Shown one piece after another: positions 43,066-51,184 of a DNA stretch of 64,000 bases (its first letter is position 1; each line of letters starts with the position of its first letter). Below the pieces are notes generated by a model, which was given only the letters and a program-made list of their open reading frames with translations, did not search any database and was not told where the DNA came from. The DNA is from Anaeromyxobacter diazotrophicus (GTDB taxonomy: Bacteria; Myxococcota; Myxococcia; Myxococcales; Anaeromyxobacteraceae). The stretch lies in contig NZ_BJTG01000007.1 of the NCBI RefSeq assembly GCF_013340205.1, positions 1 through 64,000 on the forward strand, in the 5' to 3' direction. A program made the position numbers and the translations under genes.

Positions 43066-43602
43066 CTATTTCTCCTGTCGTGTCGACCGCTTGCGCTTTG
43101 GCGCAGCCGATGCTTTCGACGGCGCTTCCCGCGTCATCTCCAGCATGGTCGGCCGGAATCCGAGCGACCTGAAAAGGGCTTGCGCGCCCCGGTTGCGGGC
43201 CGCCGCCTCCAGCACCACGCGCTCCGCGCCGAGCGCGGCGAGCGCGTCGAAGAGCGCCGAGGCGAGCTTTCGTCCGATACCGCGCCCGCGCGCGCCGGGC
43301 TCCACGACGAGGTCGATGGCGTGCCCACAGGCCTCGCGCAGCGCGTTCCAGTCGCGCCCCTCGAGCCGCCCGTAGGCGTAGCCGAGGACCTGCCGGCCCC
43401 GCGCCGCGACGAGCACCACCGCCCGCGGGCTCGCGAGCTCCTTGCCGAGCCACCAGGCGTACCCCTCGTGCATGTCCTCCACGACGAAGAAGCGCTGCGG
43501 GTCGAAGGCGTGGTGGACGGCCGCCAGCGCGGCGCCGAGCCGGCCCAGCGCCGGCAGGTCGGAGCGCCGCGCCGGGCGGATGACGAGCTCACGCTTGGGC
43601 AC
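43066..43602 (-). CDS. GNAT-family N-acetyltransferase
   Basis: A 178-residue GNAT enzyme. It has VIRPARRSDLPALGRL, AIDLVVEPGARGRGIGRKL (the R-G-x-G-I-G acetyl-CoA loop) and LEAAARNRGAQALFRSLGFRPT. It transfers an acetyl group from acetyl-CoA to an amine or to a protein N-terminus. The C-terminal 20 residues are highly basic (SKASAAPKRKRSTRQEK), which is not part of the fold and may bind nucleic acid. ATG at 43602. Confidence 0.88.
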   Translation of the reverse strand: MPKRELVIRPARRSDLPALGRLGAALAAVHHAFDPQRFFVVEDMHEGYAWWLGKELASPRAVVLVAARGRQVLGYAYGRLEGRDWNALREACGHAIDLVVEPGARGRGIGRKLASALFDALAALGAERVVLEAAARNRGAQALFRSLGFRPTMLEMTREAPSKASAAPKRKRSTRQEK

Positions 43603-43611
43603 GGGAGGGCT

Positions 43612-44232
43612 CTACCTCGCCCGCGGCTGCGGGGGAACGGCCCGGAGCAGGCGTCCCGCCGCCCGGCCGAAGGCCGCCTCGCGCCGGGCGATGGGCGCGA
43701 ACCCGCTGCAGGTCCGGGGCAGCGCGCGCTCGGGGCAGGCCTCGCAGCGGCGCCGGTCCGGCCCGCGCCGGCGGTAGGCACGGACGGCCCATCCGGCGGC
43801 CGCCAGCGCCAGGGCGGCCGCCGCGAGCCCGGCCGGCGACGCGGCGCGGAGGCCGGACAGCGCGAGCGCGGCCGCGGCGCAGGCCGGAGCGCCGCGGGTG
43901 AGGAGCTTTCCGCCAGCCGGCGCTCCCGCGGCGCCTGCCCCGCCGCGGGGCCGCACGGCCGCGAGGAGAGCCGGGCCGAGCAGCGCCGCGCCCGCCAGCA
44001 GCGCCGCTCCCGGAGGCACGGGCAGCGCGAACGCGGCGGCCGCCCCGACCGCCGCGCCCAGCGCCGCGCCCGCGCAGCCGCGGCAGAGCCGGGCGCGCCG
44101 GCCGAGCCGCACCGTCTCGGCGGCGTAGGCCGCGCAGAGCGGGTGGTGGGCGTACCGGTGGAAGAGGTGAGCCCCGCGCGCCAGGCGGTCGAGGCGCCGC
44201 GCCAGCGGCCGGGGGACGCGGCGGCGCTTCAC
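43612..44232 (-). CDS. uncharacterised membrane protein with two cysteine-pair motifs
   Basis: A 206-residue protein not assigned to a family. The N-terminal 50 residues are basic and histidine-rich (HLFHRYAHHPLC), followed by LCRGCAG, four alanine/glycine-rich membrane helices (about 60-150), and a C-terminal CEACPERALPRTCSGF. The paired cysteines flanking the membrane part could bind zinc or a metal cluster, a pattern seen in several small multi-Cys membrane proteins. GTG at 44232 overlaps the YbjQ-like stop (GTGA), so the two are translationally coupled. Confidence 0.6.
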   Translation of the reverse strand: MKRRRVPRPLARRLDRLARGAHLFHRYAHHPLCAAYAAETVRLGRRARLCRGCAGAALGAAVGAAAAFALPVPPGAALLAGAALLGPALLAAVRPRGGAGAAGAPAGGKLLTRGAPACAAAALALSGLRAASPAGLAAAALALAAAGWAVRAYRRRGPDRRRCEACPERALPRTCSGFAPIARREAAFGRAAGRLLRAVPPQPRAR

Positions 44233-44582
44233 GCGGCGCGGGCGCGCAGCACCACCGCCGTACCGTAGGCGACGATCTCGTTCGTGTTCTGCATGAGCTC
44301 CGACGAGTCGAAGCGCATCCCGAGCACCCCGTTCGCGCCCATGACGCGCGCCTGCTGCTCGAGCCGGTTCATCGCCTCGTTGCGGCTGTCGTTGGCGAGC
44401 TCGGTGAACATCGTGATCTCGCCGCCGAAGAAGGTCTGGCAACCGGCGCAGGTGGTGCCGACCACGCTCCGGCTGCGCACCGTGATGCCCCAGCACGGGC
44501 CGATGACGCGCTCCACCTCCCAGCCGGCGGGCGGCTCGAAGGTGGTCAGGATCGGGATCTCGTGGCGCTGGATGCCGTGCAT
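44229..44582 (-). CDS. ybjQ: YbjQ/UPF0145-family protein
   Basis: A 117-residue YbjQ-type protein. It shows GITVRSRSVV, FFGGEITMFTELANDSRNEA and ARVMGANGVLGMRFDSSE, the conserved heavy-metal-binding-like (DUF74) blocks. The family forms pentamers with no proven activity. A CAGC pair (TTCAGCQTF) is present near residue 46. It is coupled by a GTGA overlap to the cysteine-rich membrane protein downstream. ATG at 44582. Confidence 0.88.
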   Translation of the reverse strand: MHGIQRHEIPILTTFEPPAGWEVERVIGPCWGITVRSRSVVGTTCAGCQTFFGGEITMFTELANDSRNEAMNRLEQQARVMGANGVLGMRFDSSELMQNTNEIVAYGTAVVLRARAA

Positions 44583-44642
44583 CGTTTTTCCCCTCCGGGC
44601 TCGCTCCGTGGCACGTTAGCAGGAAGCTCGCGGGGGAGGATC

Positions 44643-45014
44643 ATGCCGAACGAGAAGCTGCAGTCCGACATCGAGCGGTTGGCGCGGGGCTTCGCCGCCG
44701 AGGTCACGCGCCTCGTCGCCGAGGCCATCGTCTCCGAGGTGCAGGCCGCGATGGCCCGGCCCGGCGCGGCCGGGGGCGGGCGGGCCCGCGCGGCGCCGAC
44801 GCGGCGCCTGCAGGCGTCGCAGGTGGAGCGGTGGGTGCCCGACCGCCGCGCCCGCCGCGTCCCCAACTTCGTCATCCAGGCGACGGGCCTCTCCACGAAG
44901 CGCGAGATCGTCGACCGCTACGGCGAGCACGCCATCTTCCAGAGGGGCCACCCGGCGCCGCCGCCGCTCCGCGCCGCCGCCGCGCCGAGGTCCACCGGCG
45001 AGGCGGACGGGTGA
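44643..45014 (+). CDS. hypothetical protein with N-terminal helix and basic C-terminus
   Basis: A 123-residue protein I do not recognise. Residues 1-45 are predicted helical (LQSDIERLARGFAAEVTRLVAEAIVSEV written over two turns of heptads), then a glycine/alanine linker, then a basic segment with RRVPNFVIQATGL and a proline-rich tail. The pattern resembles small DNA-binding or nucleoid-associated proteins in outline only. ATG at 44643, with GGGGGAGGATC just upstream as ribosome-binding site. It is divergent from ybjQ by 60 bases. Confidence 0.6.
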   Translation: MPNEKLQSDIERLARGFAAEVTRLVAEAIVSEVQAAMARPGAAGGGRARAAPTRRLQASQVERWVPDRRARRVPNFVIQATGLSTKREIVDRYGEHAIFQRGHPAPPPLRAAAAPRSTGEADG

Positions 45015-45045
45015 GCCCGGCGGGTGAGGCCGGGCCGCCCTCGTT

Positions 45046-45741
45046 ATGAGAGGCGGCGTGGAGCCCGAGGTCCTCGCCTTCCGCGACGTCACGAAGCGCT
45101 ATCCGCTCGCCGCCGGCGCCGAGGTCGAGGCGCTGCGGGGCGTGTCGCTCGACGTGCCGGCCGGGCGCGCGGTGGCGCTCATCGGGCGCAGCGGCTCGGG
45201 GAAGTCCACCTTCCTCCACCTCGCCGCGGGCATCGACGCGCCCACCCGGGGCGCGGTGCGCCTCATGGGCCGCGACCTCGGCCAGCTCTCCGACCGCGAG
45301 CGCACGCTGGCGCGCCGCGACGGGGTGGGGCTCGTGTTCCAGTTCTTCCACCTCCTCCCGCACCTCACGGTGCTCGACAACGTGCTCGTGCCGGCGCTCA
45401 TCGGCGGCGGCGACCTCGCCGCGCTGCGCGCGCGGGCCGGGGCGCTCCTGGCGCGGGTGGGGCTGTCCGGCCGGCTGGCGCAGCCGGCCCAGCAGCTCTC
45501 GGGGGGCGAGATGCAGCGGGTGGCGCTGTGCCGGGCGCTCCTGCGGCGCCCGCGCCTGCTCCTCGCCGACGAGCCCACCGGCAACCTGGACGAGGCCACC
45601 GGCCAGGTCGTGATGGAGCTCCTCCTCGGCCTCGCGCGCGAGGAGGGGAGCGCGCTCGTGTACGTCACCCACAGCCGGGAGCTGGCGGCGCTCGCCGACG
45701 AGACCTGGCGGCTGCACAGCGGCCTCCTCGAGCGGGCGTGA
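45046..45741 (+). CDS. ABC transporter ATP-binding protein, LolD/MacB type
   Basis: A 231-residue ATPase. Walker A GRSGSGKST, Q-loop in LVFQFFHLLPHLTVLDNV, signature LSGGEMQRVALCRAL, Walker B LLADEPTGNLD and the switch histidine in VTHSREL are intact. The FQFFHLLPHLT loop is typical of LolD/MacB/FtsE-like ATPases, which work with FtsX-type permeases as mechanotransmitters. ATG at 45046; a GTG at 45058 is possible. The stop overlaps the permease start. Confidence 0.92.
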   Translation: MRGGVEPEVLAFRDVTKRYPLAAGAEVEALRGVSLDVPAGRAVALIGRSGSGKSTFLHLAAGIDAPTRGAVRLMGRDLGQLSDRERTLARRDGVGLVFQFFHLLPHLTVLDNVLVPALIGGGDLAALRARAGALLARVGLSGRLAQPAQQLSGGEMQRVALCRALLRRPRLLLADEPTGNLDEATGQVVMELLLGLAREEGSALVYVTHSRELAALADETWRLHSGLLERA

Positions 45742-48272
45742 GGCGCTATTTCCTGCGTGCGCTCGGGGCGCACCTGCGGGGCGGCCGCGCCCTGTTCGCG
45801 CTGGCGGTGGCGGGCGTGGCGCTGGGCGTCGGGGCGGTGCTGTCCATCCAGATCCTGAACCAGAGCGCGCTCGGCGCCTTCACCGGCAGCGTGCGGGCGC
45901 TCTCGGGCGACGCGCAGCTCTCGGTGGTGGGCCGGGGGCCCACCTTGCCGGACGAGCTGCTGCCGGAGGTGCTCGGCACCGCCGGGGTCGCCGCGGCGCG
46001 GCCGCTCTTGCGGCTCGAGGTGGCGCTGGAGGGAGAGCGCGGCGCCGCGCTCGAGCTGGCGGGCGCCGACCTCTTCTCCGCGGCGGGGCGGCGCCCCTTC
46101 GAGCTCCCGCGCGTCCGCCTGGCCGAGGTGCTCGCGCGCCCGGGCTGGGTGGCGGTGACGCCGCAGCTCGCCCGCGAGCGCGGGTGGGCGCCCGGGACGA
46201 AGCTCGCCGTCTCGCTCGGCTCGCGCCGCGCGACCCTGGAGGTGGGGGCGCTCGTCGACTTCCAGCGCGTGGCGCCGCTCGCCAGCCGCCGCCTGGCGGT
46301 CATGGACCTGGCGCAGGCGCAGGCGCTCCTCGGGGCGGCGGGGCGCGTGAGCCAGCTCGACGTGGTGGCGGCGCCCGGCGCCTCCGTGGAGGACCTGACG
46401 CGCAGGCTCGAGGCGCGCCTCGGCCCCGGCTACCGCGCGGTGACGCCCGAGCAGCGCGTGGCGGAGGCGGGGGCGCTCCTCGCCGCCTTCCGGCTCAACC
46501 TCACCGCGCTCTCGGCGGTGAGCCTGTTCGTGGGCGGGTTCCTCGTCTACGCCTCCACCCAGGCGGCGCTGGCGCGACGCCGCGAGGAGCTGGGGGTGCT
46601 GCGCTGCCTCGGCGCCACCCGCGCCCAGGTGCTGGCGCTCGTCCTGGGCGACGCGCTCGTGCTCGGCGCGCTGGGCACCGCCGCCGGCGTCCCGCTCGGC
46701 TGGCTCGCCGCGCGCGCCAACGTGGGGGCGGTGAGCGCGACCTTGCGCAACCTGTACCTGCTCGAGGGCGTCGAGGCGGTGACGCTCGGGCCCGGGCTCG
46801 TGGCGCTGGGGGTGGGGCTCGGGCTCCTGGGCGCGCTGGCGGGCGCGGTCCTGCCCGCGCTCGACGTGGCGCGCGAGGACCCGCGGGCGCTCCTCTCGAG
46901 GCGCGCCGAGGCCTCGCCCGGGCGGACCCCGCCGCGGCTCGCCGCGCTCGGCCTCCTCGCCCTCGCAGCGTCCGCCGCGCTGGCGCTCGGGCCGCTCCGG
47001 CGCTGGCCCTACGCCGGCTTCGGCCTGGCGCTGGGCGTGCTGGCGGCAGTGCCGCTCGCGGCGCCGCTCCTCTTGCGGGCCGCCGGGCGGCTGCGCCCGC
47101 CGCGGCGGCTGGGGGTCGCCTTCGGGGCGCGCGACCTCGCCGCCCACCTGCGCGCCACCGCCGTCCCCGCCGGCGCCCTGGCGGTGGCGGTGAGCATGCT
47201 CGTCGGCATCACCGTGATGATCGGGAGCTTCCGGCACACGGTCGAGGACTGGCTCTCGGCCACCCTGCGGGCCGACGTCTACGTGACCTCGCCCTCGTGG
47301 CGGCGCGGCCGGACGGACGCGGTGCTGGCGCCGGAGGTGGTGGCGCGGCTCGCGGCGGCGCCCGGCGTGCGGCGGGTGGAGCGGCTCCGGCAGGTGACGG
47401 GCGAGGTGCTCGGGCGGCGCGTGCCGGTCTCCGGGTTCGACGCCGCGCCGGCGGCCGGGCGGGTGCAGCTCCTCGCCGGCGATCCCGCCGCCGCGCTCGC
47501 GAAGGTGGCGGGGGAGGGGCAGGTCCTCGTCTCCGAGCCGCTGGCGCGCAAGGCGGGGCTCGCGCCGGGGGACCGCCTCGCGATCGACTTCCCGGCCGCC
47601 GGGGCGAGGGCGGGCCCGCGGCGCTACGTCATCGCCGGCGTCTATCGCGACTACGGCAGCGAGGGGGGCGCCATCCTGATGGACCTCGCGGCCCTGGCGG
47701 AGGCGGCCGGCCCCGGGCCGCTCACGAACGTCGCCCTGGACCTGGCGCCGGGCGCCGACGTGGAGGGCGAGGTGGCACGGCTGCGGCGCGAGTTCCAGGG
47801 CGAGGCGCTGGTGGTGCGCTCGAACCGCACCCTCCGGACGGAGGTGCTCGCCATCTTCGAGCAGACCTTCGCCGTGACGCGGCTCCTGCAGGGGATGAGC
47901 CTGGTGGTGGCGGTGGCCGGGGTGGCGCTGGCGCTGCTCGTGCTCGCGCGGGAGCGGTCGGCCGAGGTCGCGCTCCTGCGCGCGCTCGGCGCGACGCGCG
48001 GGCAGATCTTCCGCCTCTTCGTGGGGCGCGCGCTCGGCATCGCGCTGGCGGGCCTGGTCCTCGGGGCGGCCGGCGGCGCCGGGTTGGCGCTCGTCCTCGT
48101 CCAGGTGATCAACCCCGCCTGGTTCGGCTGGTCTCTCGCGCTCCACGCGCCGTGGAGGGTGCTCGCGAGCCAGGGGGCCCTGCTGCTGACGGCCGCGGTC
48201 GCGGCCGGGATCTACCCCGCCGCGCGCGCCAGCCGCACCCCGGCCACGGAGCTCGCCCGCGATGCGCTCTGA
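45738..48272 (+). CDS. FtsX-type ABC permease with two FtsX/MacB units
   Basis: An 844-residue permease that is roughly a tandem duplication. Each half has an N-terminal membrane helix and a MacB-like periplasmic domain, then three membrane helices: about 250-375 for half 1 (LSAVSLFVGGFLVYAST, REELGVLRCLGATRAQVL) and 720-844 for half 2 (SAEVALLRALGATRGQIFRLF). The C-E-L-R-x-L-G-A-T coupling motif occurs in both halves. It should act with the adjacent ATPase to extract or export a lipid, lipoprotein or peptide. GTG at 45738 overlaps the ATPase stop. The next gene starts inside its last codons. Confidence 0.88.
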   Translation: MRRYFLRALGAHLRGGRALFALAVAGVALGVGAVLSIQILNQSALGAFTGSVRALSGDAQLSVVGRGPTLPDELLPEVLGTAGVAAARPLLRLEVALEGERGAALELAGADLFSAAGRRPFELPRVRLAEVLARPGWVAVTPQLARERGWAPGTKLAVSLGSRRATLEVGALVDFQRVAPLASRRLAVMDLAQAQALLGAAGRVSQLDVVAAPGASVEDLTRRLEARLGPGYRAVTPEQRVAEAGALLAAFRLNLTALSAVSLFVGGFLVYASTQAALARRREELGVLRCLGATRAQVLALVLGDALVLGALGTAAGVPLGWLAARANVGAVSATLRNLYLLEGVEAVTLGPGLVALGVGLGLLGALAGAVLPALDVAREDPRALLSRRAEASPGRTPPRLAALGLLALAASAALALGPLRRWPYAGFGLALGVLAAVPLAAPLLLRAAGRLRPPRRLGVAFGARDLAAHLRATAVPAGALAVAVSMLVGITVMIGSFRHTVEDWLSATLRADVYVTSPSWRRGRTDAVLAPEVVARLAAAPGVRRVERLRQVTGEVLGRRVPVSGFDAAPAAGRVQLLAGDPAAALAKVAGEGQVLVSEPLARKAGLAPGDRLAIDFPAAGARAGPRRYVIAGVYRDYGSEGGAILMDLAALAEAAGPGPLTNVALDLAPGADVEGEVARLRREFQGEALVVRSNRTLRTEVLAIFEQTFAVTRLLQGMSLVVAVAGVALALLVLARERSAEVALLRALGATRGQIFRLFVGRALGIALAGLVLGAAGGAGLALVLVQVINPAWFGWSLALHAPWRVLASQGALLLTAAVAAGIYPAARASRTPATELARDAL

Positions 48273-49443
48273 GCCCCGGGCCGCGCTGCTCGCGCTCCTC
48301 CTCGCCGCGCCGGCCGCGACCTCGATCGCGACCGCGACGGCGACGGCGACAGCGACGGCGGCGACCGCGCCCTCGACCGCCGACGGGTTCCGCCCGGCCG
48401 CCCCGGGCTACGCCTGGTCCTTTCCGCGCGACCACTGGAAGCACGACGGGTACCGGACCGAGTGGTGGTACTTCACCGGGCGGCTCAGCTCGGTGGACCC
48501 GCCGGGGCGCGAGCTCGGCTACCAGCTCACCTTCTTCCGCGTGGGCCTGCTCCCGGAGCGGCCGCCGCTCGACACGCCCTGGGCGAGCGCGAACCTCGTC
48601 ATGGTGCACGCGGCCGTCTCGGATCTCACCGGCGGCGCGCACCTCTTCGGCGAGGTGCTCTGGCGCGAGATGCCCTACCTCGGGGAGCTGGCCGAGTTCC
48701 CGCGCCACCCGCTCGCCTGGGCGCGGGCCGCGCCCGGCACGCCGGGGCGCTGGACGCTGGACCTCGCCGGTGGCGCCTTCGAGCTGGCGGTGGAGGACCG
48801 CGCCCGCGGCTTCGCCTACCGGCTGCGCGCCACCCCGGAGCGGCCGCTCGTGTTCCAGGGGCCCGGGGGGTTCTCGCGCAAGTCGGCCCAGGAGGGGTAC
48901 GCCAGCCTCTACTACAGCTACCCCCGGCTCGCGACCGAGGGGACCGTGACGCTCGGTGGAGAGAGCTGGCGCGTGCGCGGCCTCTCCTGGATGGACCGCG
49001 AGCTCGGCTCCTCGCAGCTCGCGCCGGCGCAGGTGGGCTGGGACTGGTTCGCGCTCCACCTCGCCGACGGGCGCGACCTCATGCTCTACCTCCTGCGGCG
49101 GGAGGACGGGGCCGTCGACTTCGCGCGCGGCACGCTGGTCGGCCCCGGCGGCGCTACCCGCTGGCTGGCGCAGGGCGAGCTGTCGGTCCGCGCCGACCGC
49201 AGCTGGAGGAGCCCGGGCAGCGGGGCGACCTACCCTGCGCGGTGGGAGGTGAAGGTCCCGTCGGCCGGCATCGCGCTCACCGTGACCCCGGCGCTGGCGG
49301 ACCAGGAGAACCGGAGCGCGCTCGCGGGCGGCGTCTTCTACTGGGAGGGGGCGGTGCGGGCCACCGGGCCGGACGGGGCGCCGGCGGGGGAGGGCTACGT
49401 CGAGCTGACCGGGTACGGGGCGCGCAGCCGGCCGCCCATCTGA
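48262..49443 (+). CDS. AttH-like / lipocalin-domain (carotenoid 1,2-hydratase-like) exported protein
   Basis: A 393-residue protein of the AttH/CrtC-like lipocalin family. Typical blocks: FPRDHWKHDGYRTEWWYFTG, YQLTFFRVG, SRKSAQEGYASLYYSYPRL and GLSWMDRELGSSQL. A signal peptide is followed by a threonine/alanine repeat (about 20-36, TATATATATA) encoded by a hexanucleotide tract. In other proteobacteria AttH-like proteins are encoded with FtsX-type ABC systems, as here, where the ATG overlaps the permease end by 11 bases. It is probably the periplasmic partner of the transporter; the ligand is unknown. Confidence 0.85.
   Translation: MRSEPRAALLALLLAAPAATSIATATATATATAATAPSTADGFRPAAPGYAWSFPRDHWKHDGYRTEWWYFTGRLSSVDPPGRELGYQLTFFRVGLLPERPPLDTPWASANLVMVHAAVSDLTGGAHLFGEVLWREMPYLGELAEFPRHPLAWARAAPGTPGRWTLDLAGGAFELAVEDRARGFAYRLRATPERPLVFQGPGGFSRKSAQEGYASLYYSYPRLATEGTVTLGGESWRVRGLSWMDRELGSSQLAPAQVGWDWFALHLADGRDLMLYLLRREDGAVDFARGTLVGPGGATRWLAQGELSVRADRSWRSPGSGATYPARWEVKVPSAGIALTVTPALADQENRSALAGGVFYWEGAVRATGPDGAPAGEGYVELTGYGARSRPPI
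48322..48366 (+). repeat. GCGAC(G/C) hexanucleotide tract inside the AttH-like signal region
   Basis: Imperfect six-base units encode alternating Ala and Thr just after the signal peptide hydrophobic core. Gain or loss of units keeps the frame, so slippage would only lengthen or shorten the mature N-terminus. Confidence 0.65.
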
Positions 49444-50117
49444 GCGCCGCGCGCCGGCCGGGCCCGGGCGCGCGCGAAGAGCCAGAGCGCCGGGAGCAGC
49501 AGCGCGGCGGCGAAGCCGAACCGGCCCCAGCCCGCGCGCGCCACGCAGAAGTCGCCCAGCCCGTGCAGCGCCGCCGCGATCGCCGCCGCCGCCGCGACCC
49601 GCAGCGCGAGCCGCCCGCGCGGCGCCGCGGTCGCCTCCGCCAGCGCCACCGCGAAGGGCGCGGCGAGCAGCCCGTGCGCCACCGGCCCGAGCGCCGCGCG
49701 CGAGAGCGCGAGCGGCCAGCTCGCGCCGCGCAGCGCCAGCGCCGCCTCCGCCACCGCGAACACCGCGACCGCCGCGGCGCTCGTCCCGAGCACGTTGCGC
49801 CGGCGGTGGCCCCGGCGCGGCGGCGAGACGGCGAGCGCGATGCCGAGGAGCTTCGCGCCCTCCTCGATGATCCCGATGGCCGCCGCCGCCCCGAGCGCCG
49901 GCCAGGCGCCGGCCGAGAGCCACTCCCAGCGGAGGTCGAGGCCGGCCGCCGCGGCGGCGCGGTAGGCGAGCCACGCGGCCGCGAGCGCGATGGCGCCGCC
50001 GGCGATCCCGCGCAGCGCCGTCGCCCCGGTGCGCCCCGGCTGCCAGGCGACGGCGACGACCCAGGTCGCGGCGAGCGCAACGCAGGCGGCCAGCCAGGCG
50101 AGGCCTTCTGTGCTCAT
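49395..50117 (-). CDS. PrsW-like intramembrane protease
   Basis: A 240-residue membrane protein with about seven helices. The catalytic-type motif EEGAKLLG (E85, E86, K89) in helix 3 is the E-E-x-x-K of the PrsW/glutamic protease family, with later conserved histidines in PVAHGLLA and ALHGLGDF. Such enzymes cleave membrane-bound anti-sigma or other anchored proteins. No anti-sigma gene is adjacent. Its 3' end overlaps the AttH-like gene by 49 bases on the opposite strand. ATG at 50117 is chosen; an upstream start would add 12 residues. Confidence 0.75.
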   Translation of the reverse strand: MSTEGLAWLAACVALAATWVVAVAWQPGRTGATALRGIAGGAIALAAAWLAYRAAAAAGLDLRWEWLSAGAWPALGAAAAIGIIEEGAKLLGIALAVSPPRRGHRRRNVLGTSAAAVAVFAVAEAALALRGASWPLALSRAALGPVAHGLLAAPFAVALAEATAAPRGRLALRVAAAAAIAAALHGLGDFCVARAGWGRFGFAAALLLPALWLFARARARPARGAQMGGRLRAPYPVSST

Positions 50118-50292
50118 GGCGCACAAGGTAGGTGTCCGCCCACAAGGAGACACCCGAACACCTCACGCGGGATTGATCCGGGCCACCCCAGGCGCCCTAC
50201 CGCTTGGGATGGGTGGCCAGGGTCTCCCCGGAAGGTGGGCTGGCTCGCGCCCGGCGGGGGAGCGCGGTCGGGGCCTGCTATAAGCGGCACCG

Positions 50293-51024
50293 ATGCTCCG
50301 CCACGTCGAGCGCATCCCCGTCCACGGCTACGACACCGACGCCTTCGGCGAGCTGGCCCTCCCGGCGCTCGCGAGCTACCTGCAGGAGGTCGCCGGCCAC
50401 CACGCGACCGCCCTCGGCTGCGGGCTCGACGCGCTCCGCCCGCGCGGGCTGACCTGGGTGCTGGTCCGCCAGCGGGTCGAGGCGCCGCGGCCCATCGCCC
50501 TGGGGGAGGAGCTCGAGATCGCGACCTGGCCCTCCGGGCTCCACCCGCTGGTGGTCACGCGCGAGTTCACGGTGAGCGGAGCGGACGGCCAGGAGCTGGC
50601 GCGCGCCTCGACCGCCTGGCTGGTCCTCGACCTCACGGCGCGCAAGCCGGTCCGGCCGGAGGCGGTGCTCGACGCGGCGCTCCGGCCCCACCTCGAGGCG
50701 GTGGCCCCCGTCCCGCCGCGCCTGCCGCCGCCCGCGGAGGGCGCGCCGTCGCGGCGCTTCGAGGTCCGGTACGCCGACATCGACCTCAACCGCCACGTGA
50801 CGAACACGAGCTACCTGGGCTGGGCGCTCGAGGGCGTGCCGGAGGCGAGCTGGCTCGCCGAGCGCGCCTCCGCCGTGGAGGTGCACTACCTCGCCGAGGC
50901 CCGGCTCGGCGACGCCGTGCGCGTGAGGACCGAGGGCGGCGCGGGGGAGCGGCTCCACGCGGTCGTGCGCGAGGCGGACGGCAGGGAGCTGGCCCGGCTC
51001 CGCACGCGCTGGGCGCCGCGGTGA
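50293..51024 (+). CDS. acyl-ACP thioesterase (FatA/FatB-like double hot dog)
   Basis: A 243-residue protein with two tandem hot-dog domains. The first has YDTDAFGELALPALASYLQEVAGHHA, like the substrate-binding helix of FatA/FatB. The second has RYADIDLNRHVTNTSYLGW, matching the D-x-N-x-H-x-x-N catalytic region. Acyl-ACP thioesterases release free fatty acids from acyl carrier protein and set chain length. This gene is alone, flanked by a 175-bp upstream region and a 3' chemoreceptor. ATG at 50293. Confidence 0.9.
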   Translation: MLRHVERIPVHGYDTDAFGELALPALASYLQEVAGHHATALGCGLDALRPRGLTWVLVRQRVEAPRPIALGEELEIATWPSGLHPLVVTREFTVSGADGQELARASTAWLVLDLTARKPVRPEAVLDAALRPHLEAVAPVPPRLPPPAEGAPSRRFEVRYADIDLNRHVTNTSYLGWALEGVPEASWLAERASAVEVHYLAEARLGDAVRVRTEGGAGERLHAVVREADGRELARLRTRWAPR

Positions 51025-51184
51025 TCCTGCCGCGGAGCGCCGCCAGCGCCCGCGTGTCCCGTGAATATCGGGGGTCGTCGAACGGACACTGGGTCAAATT
51101 GGCGTGGCCACCCATCCCACGCTGGCCGCGATCGCGCGCGGCACGGCGGCTGCACCGGCCCGGCGCGGGAGGCACAGGGACGAC

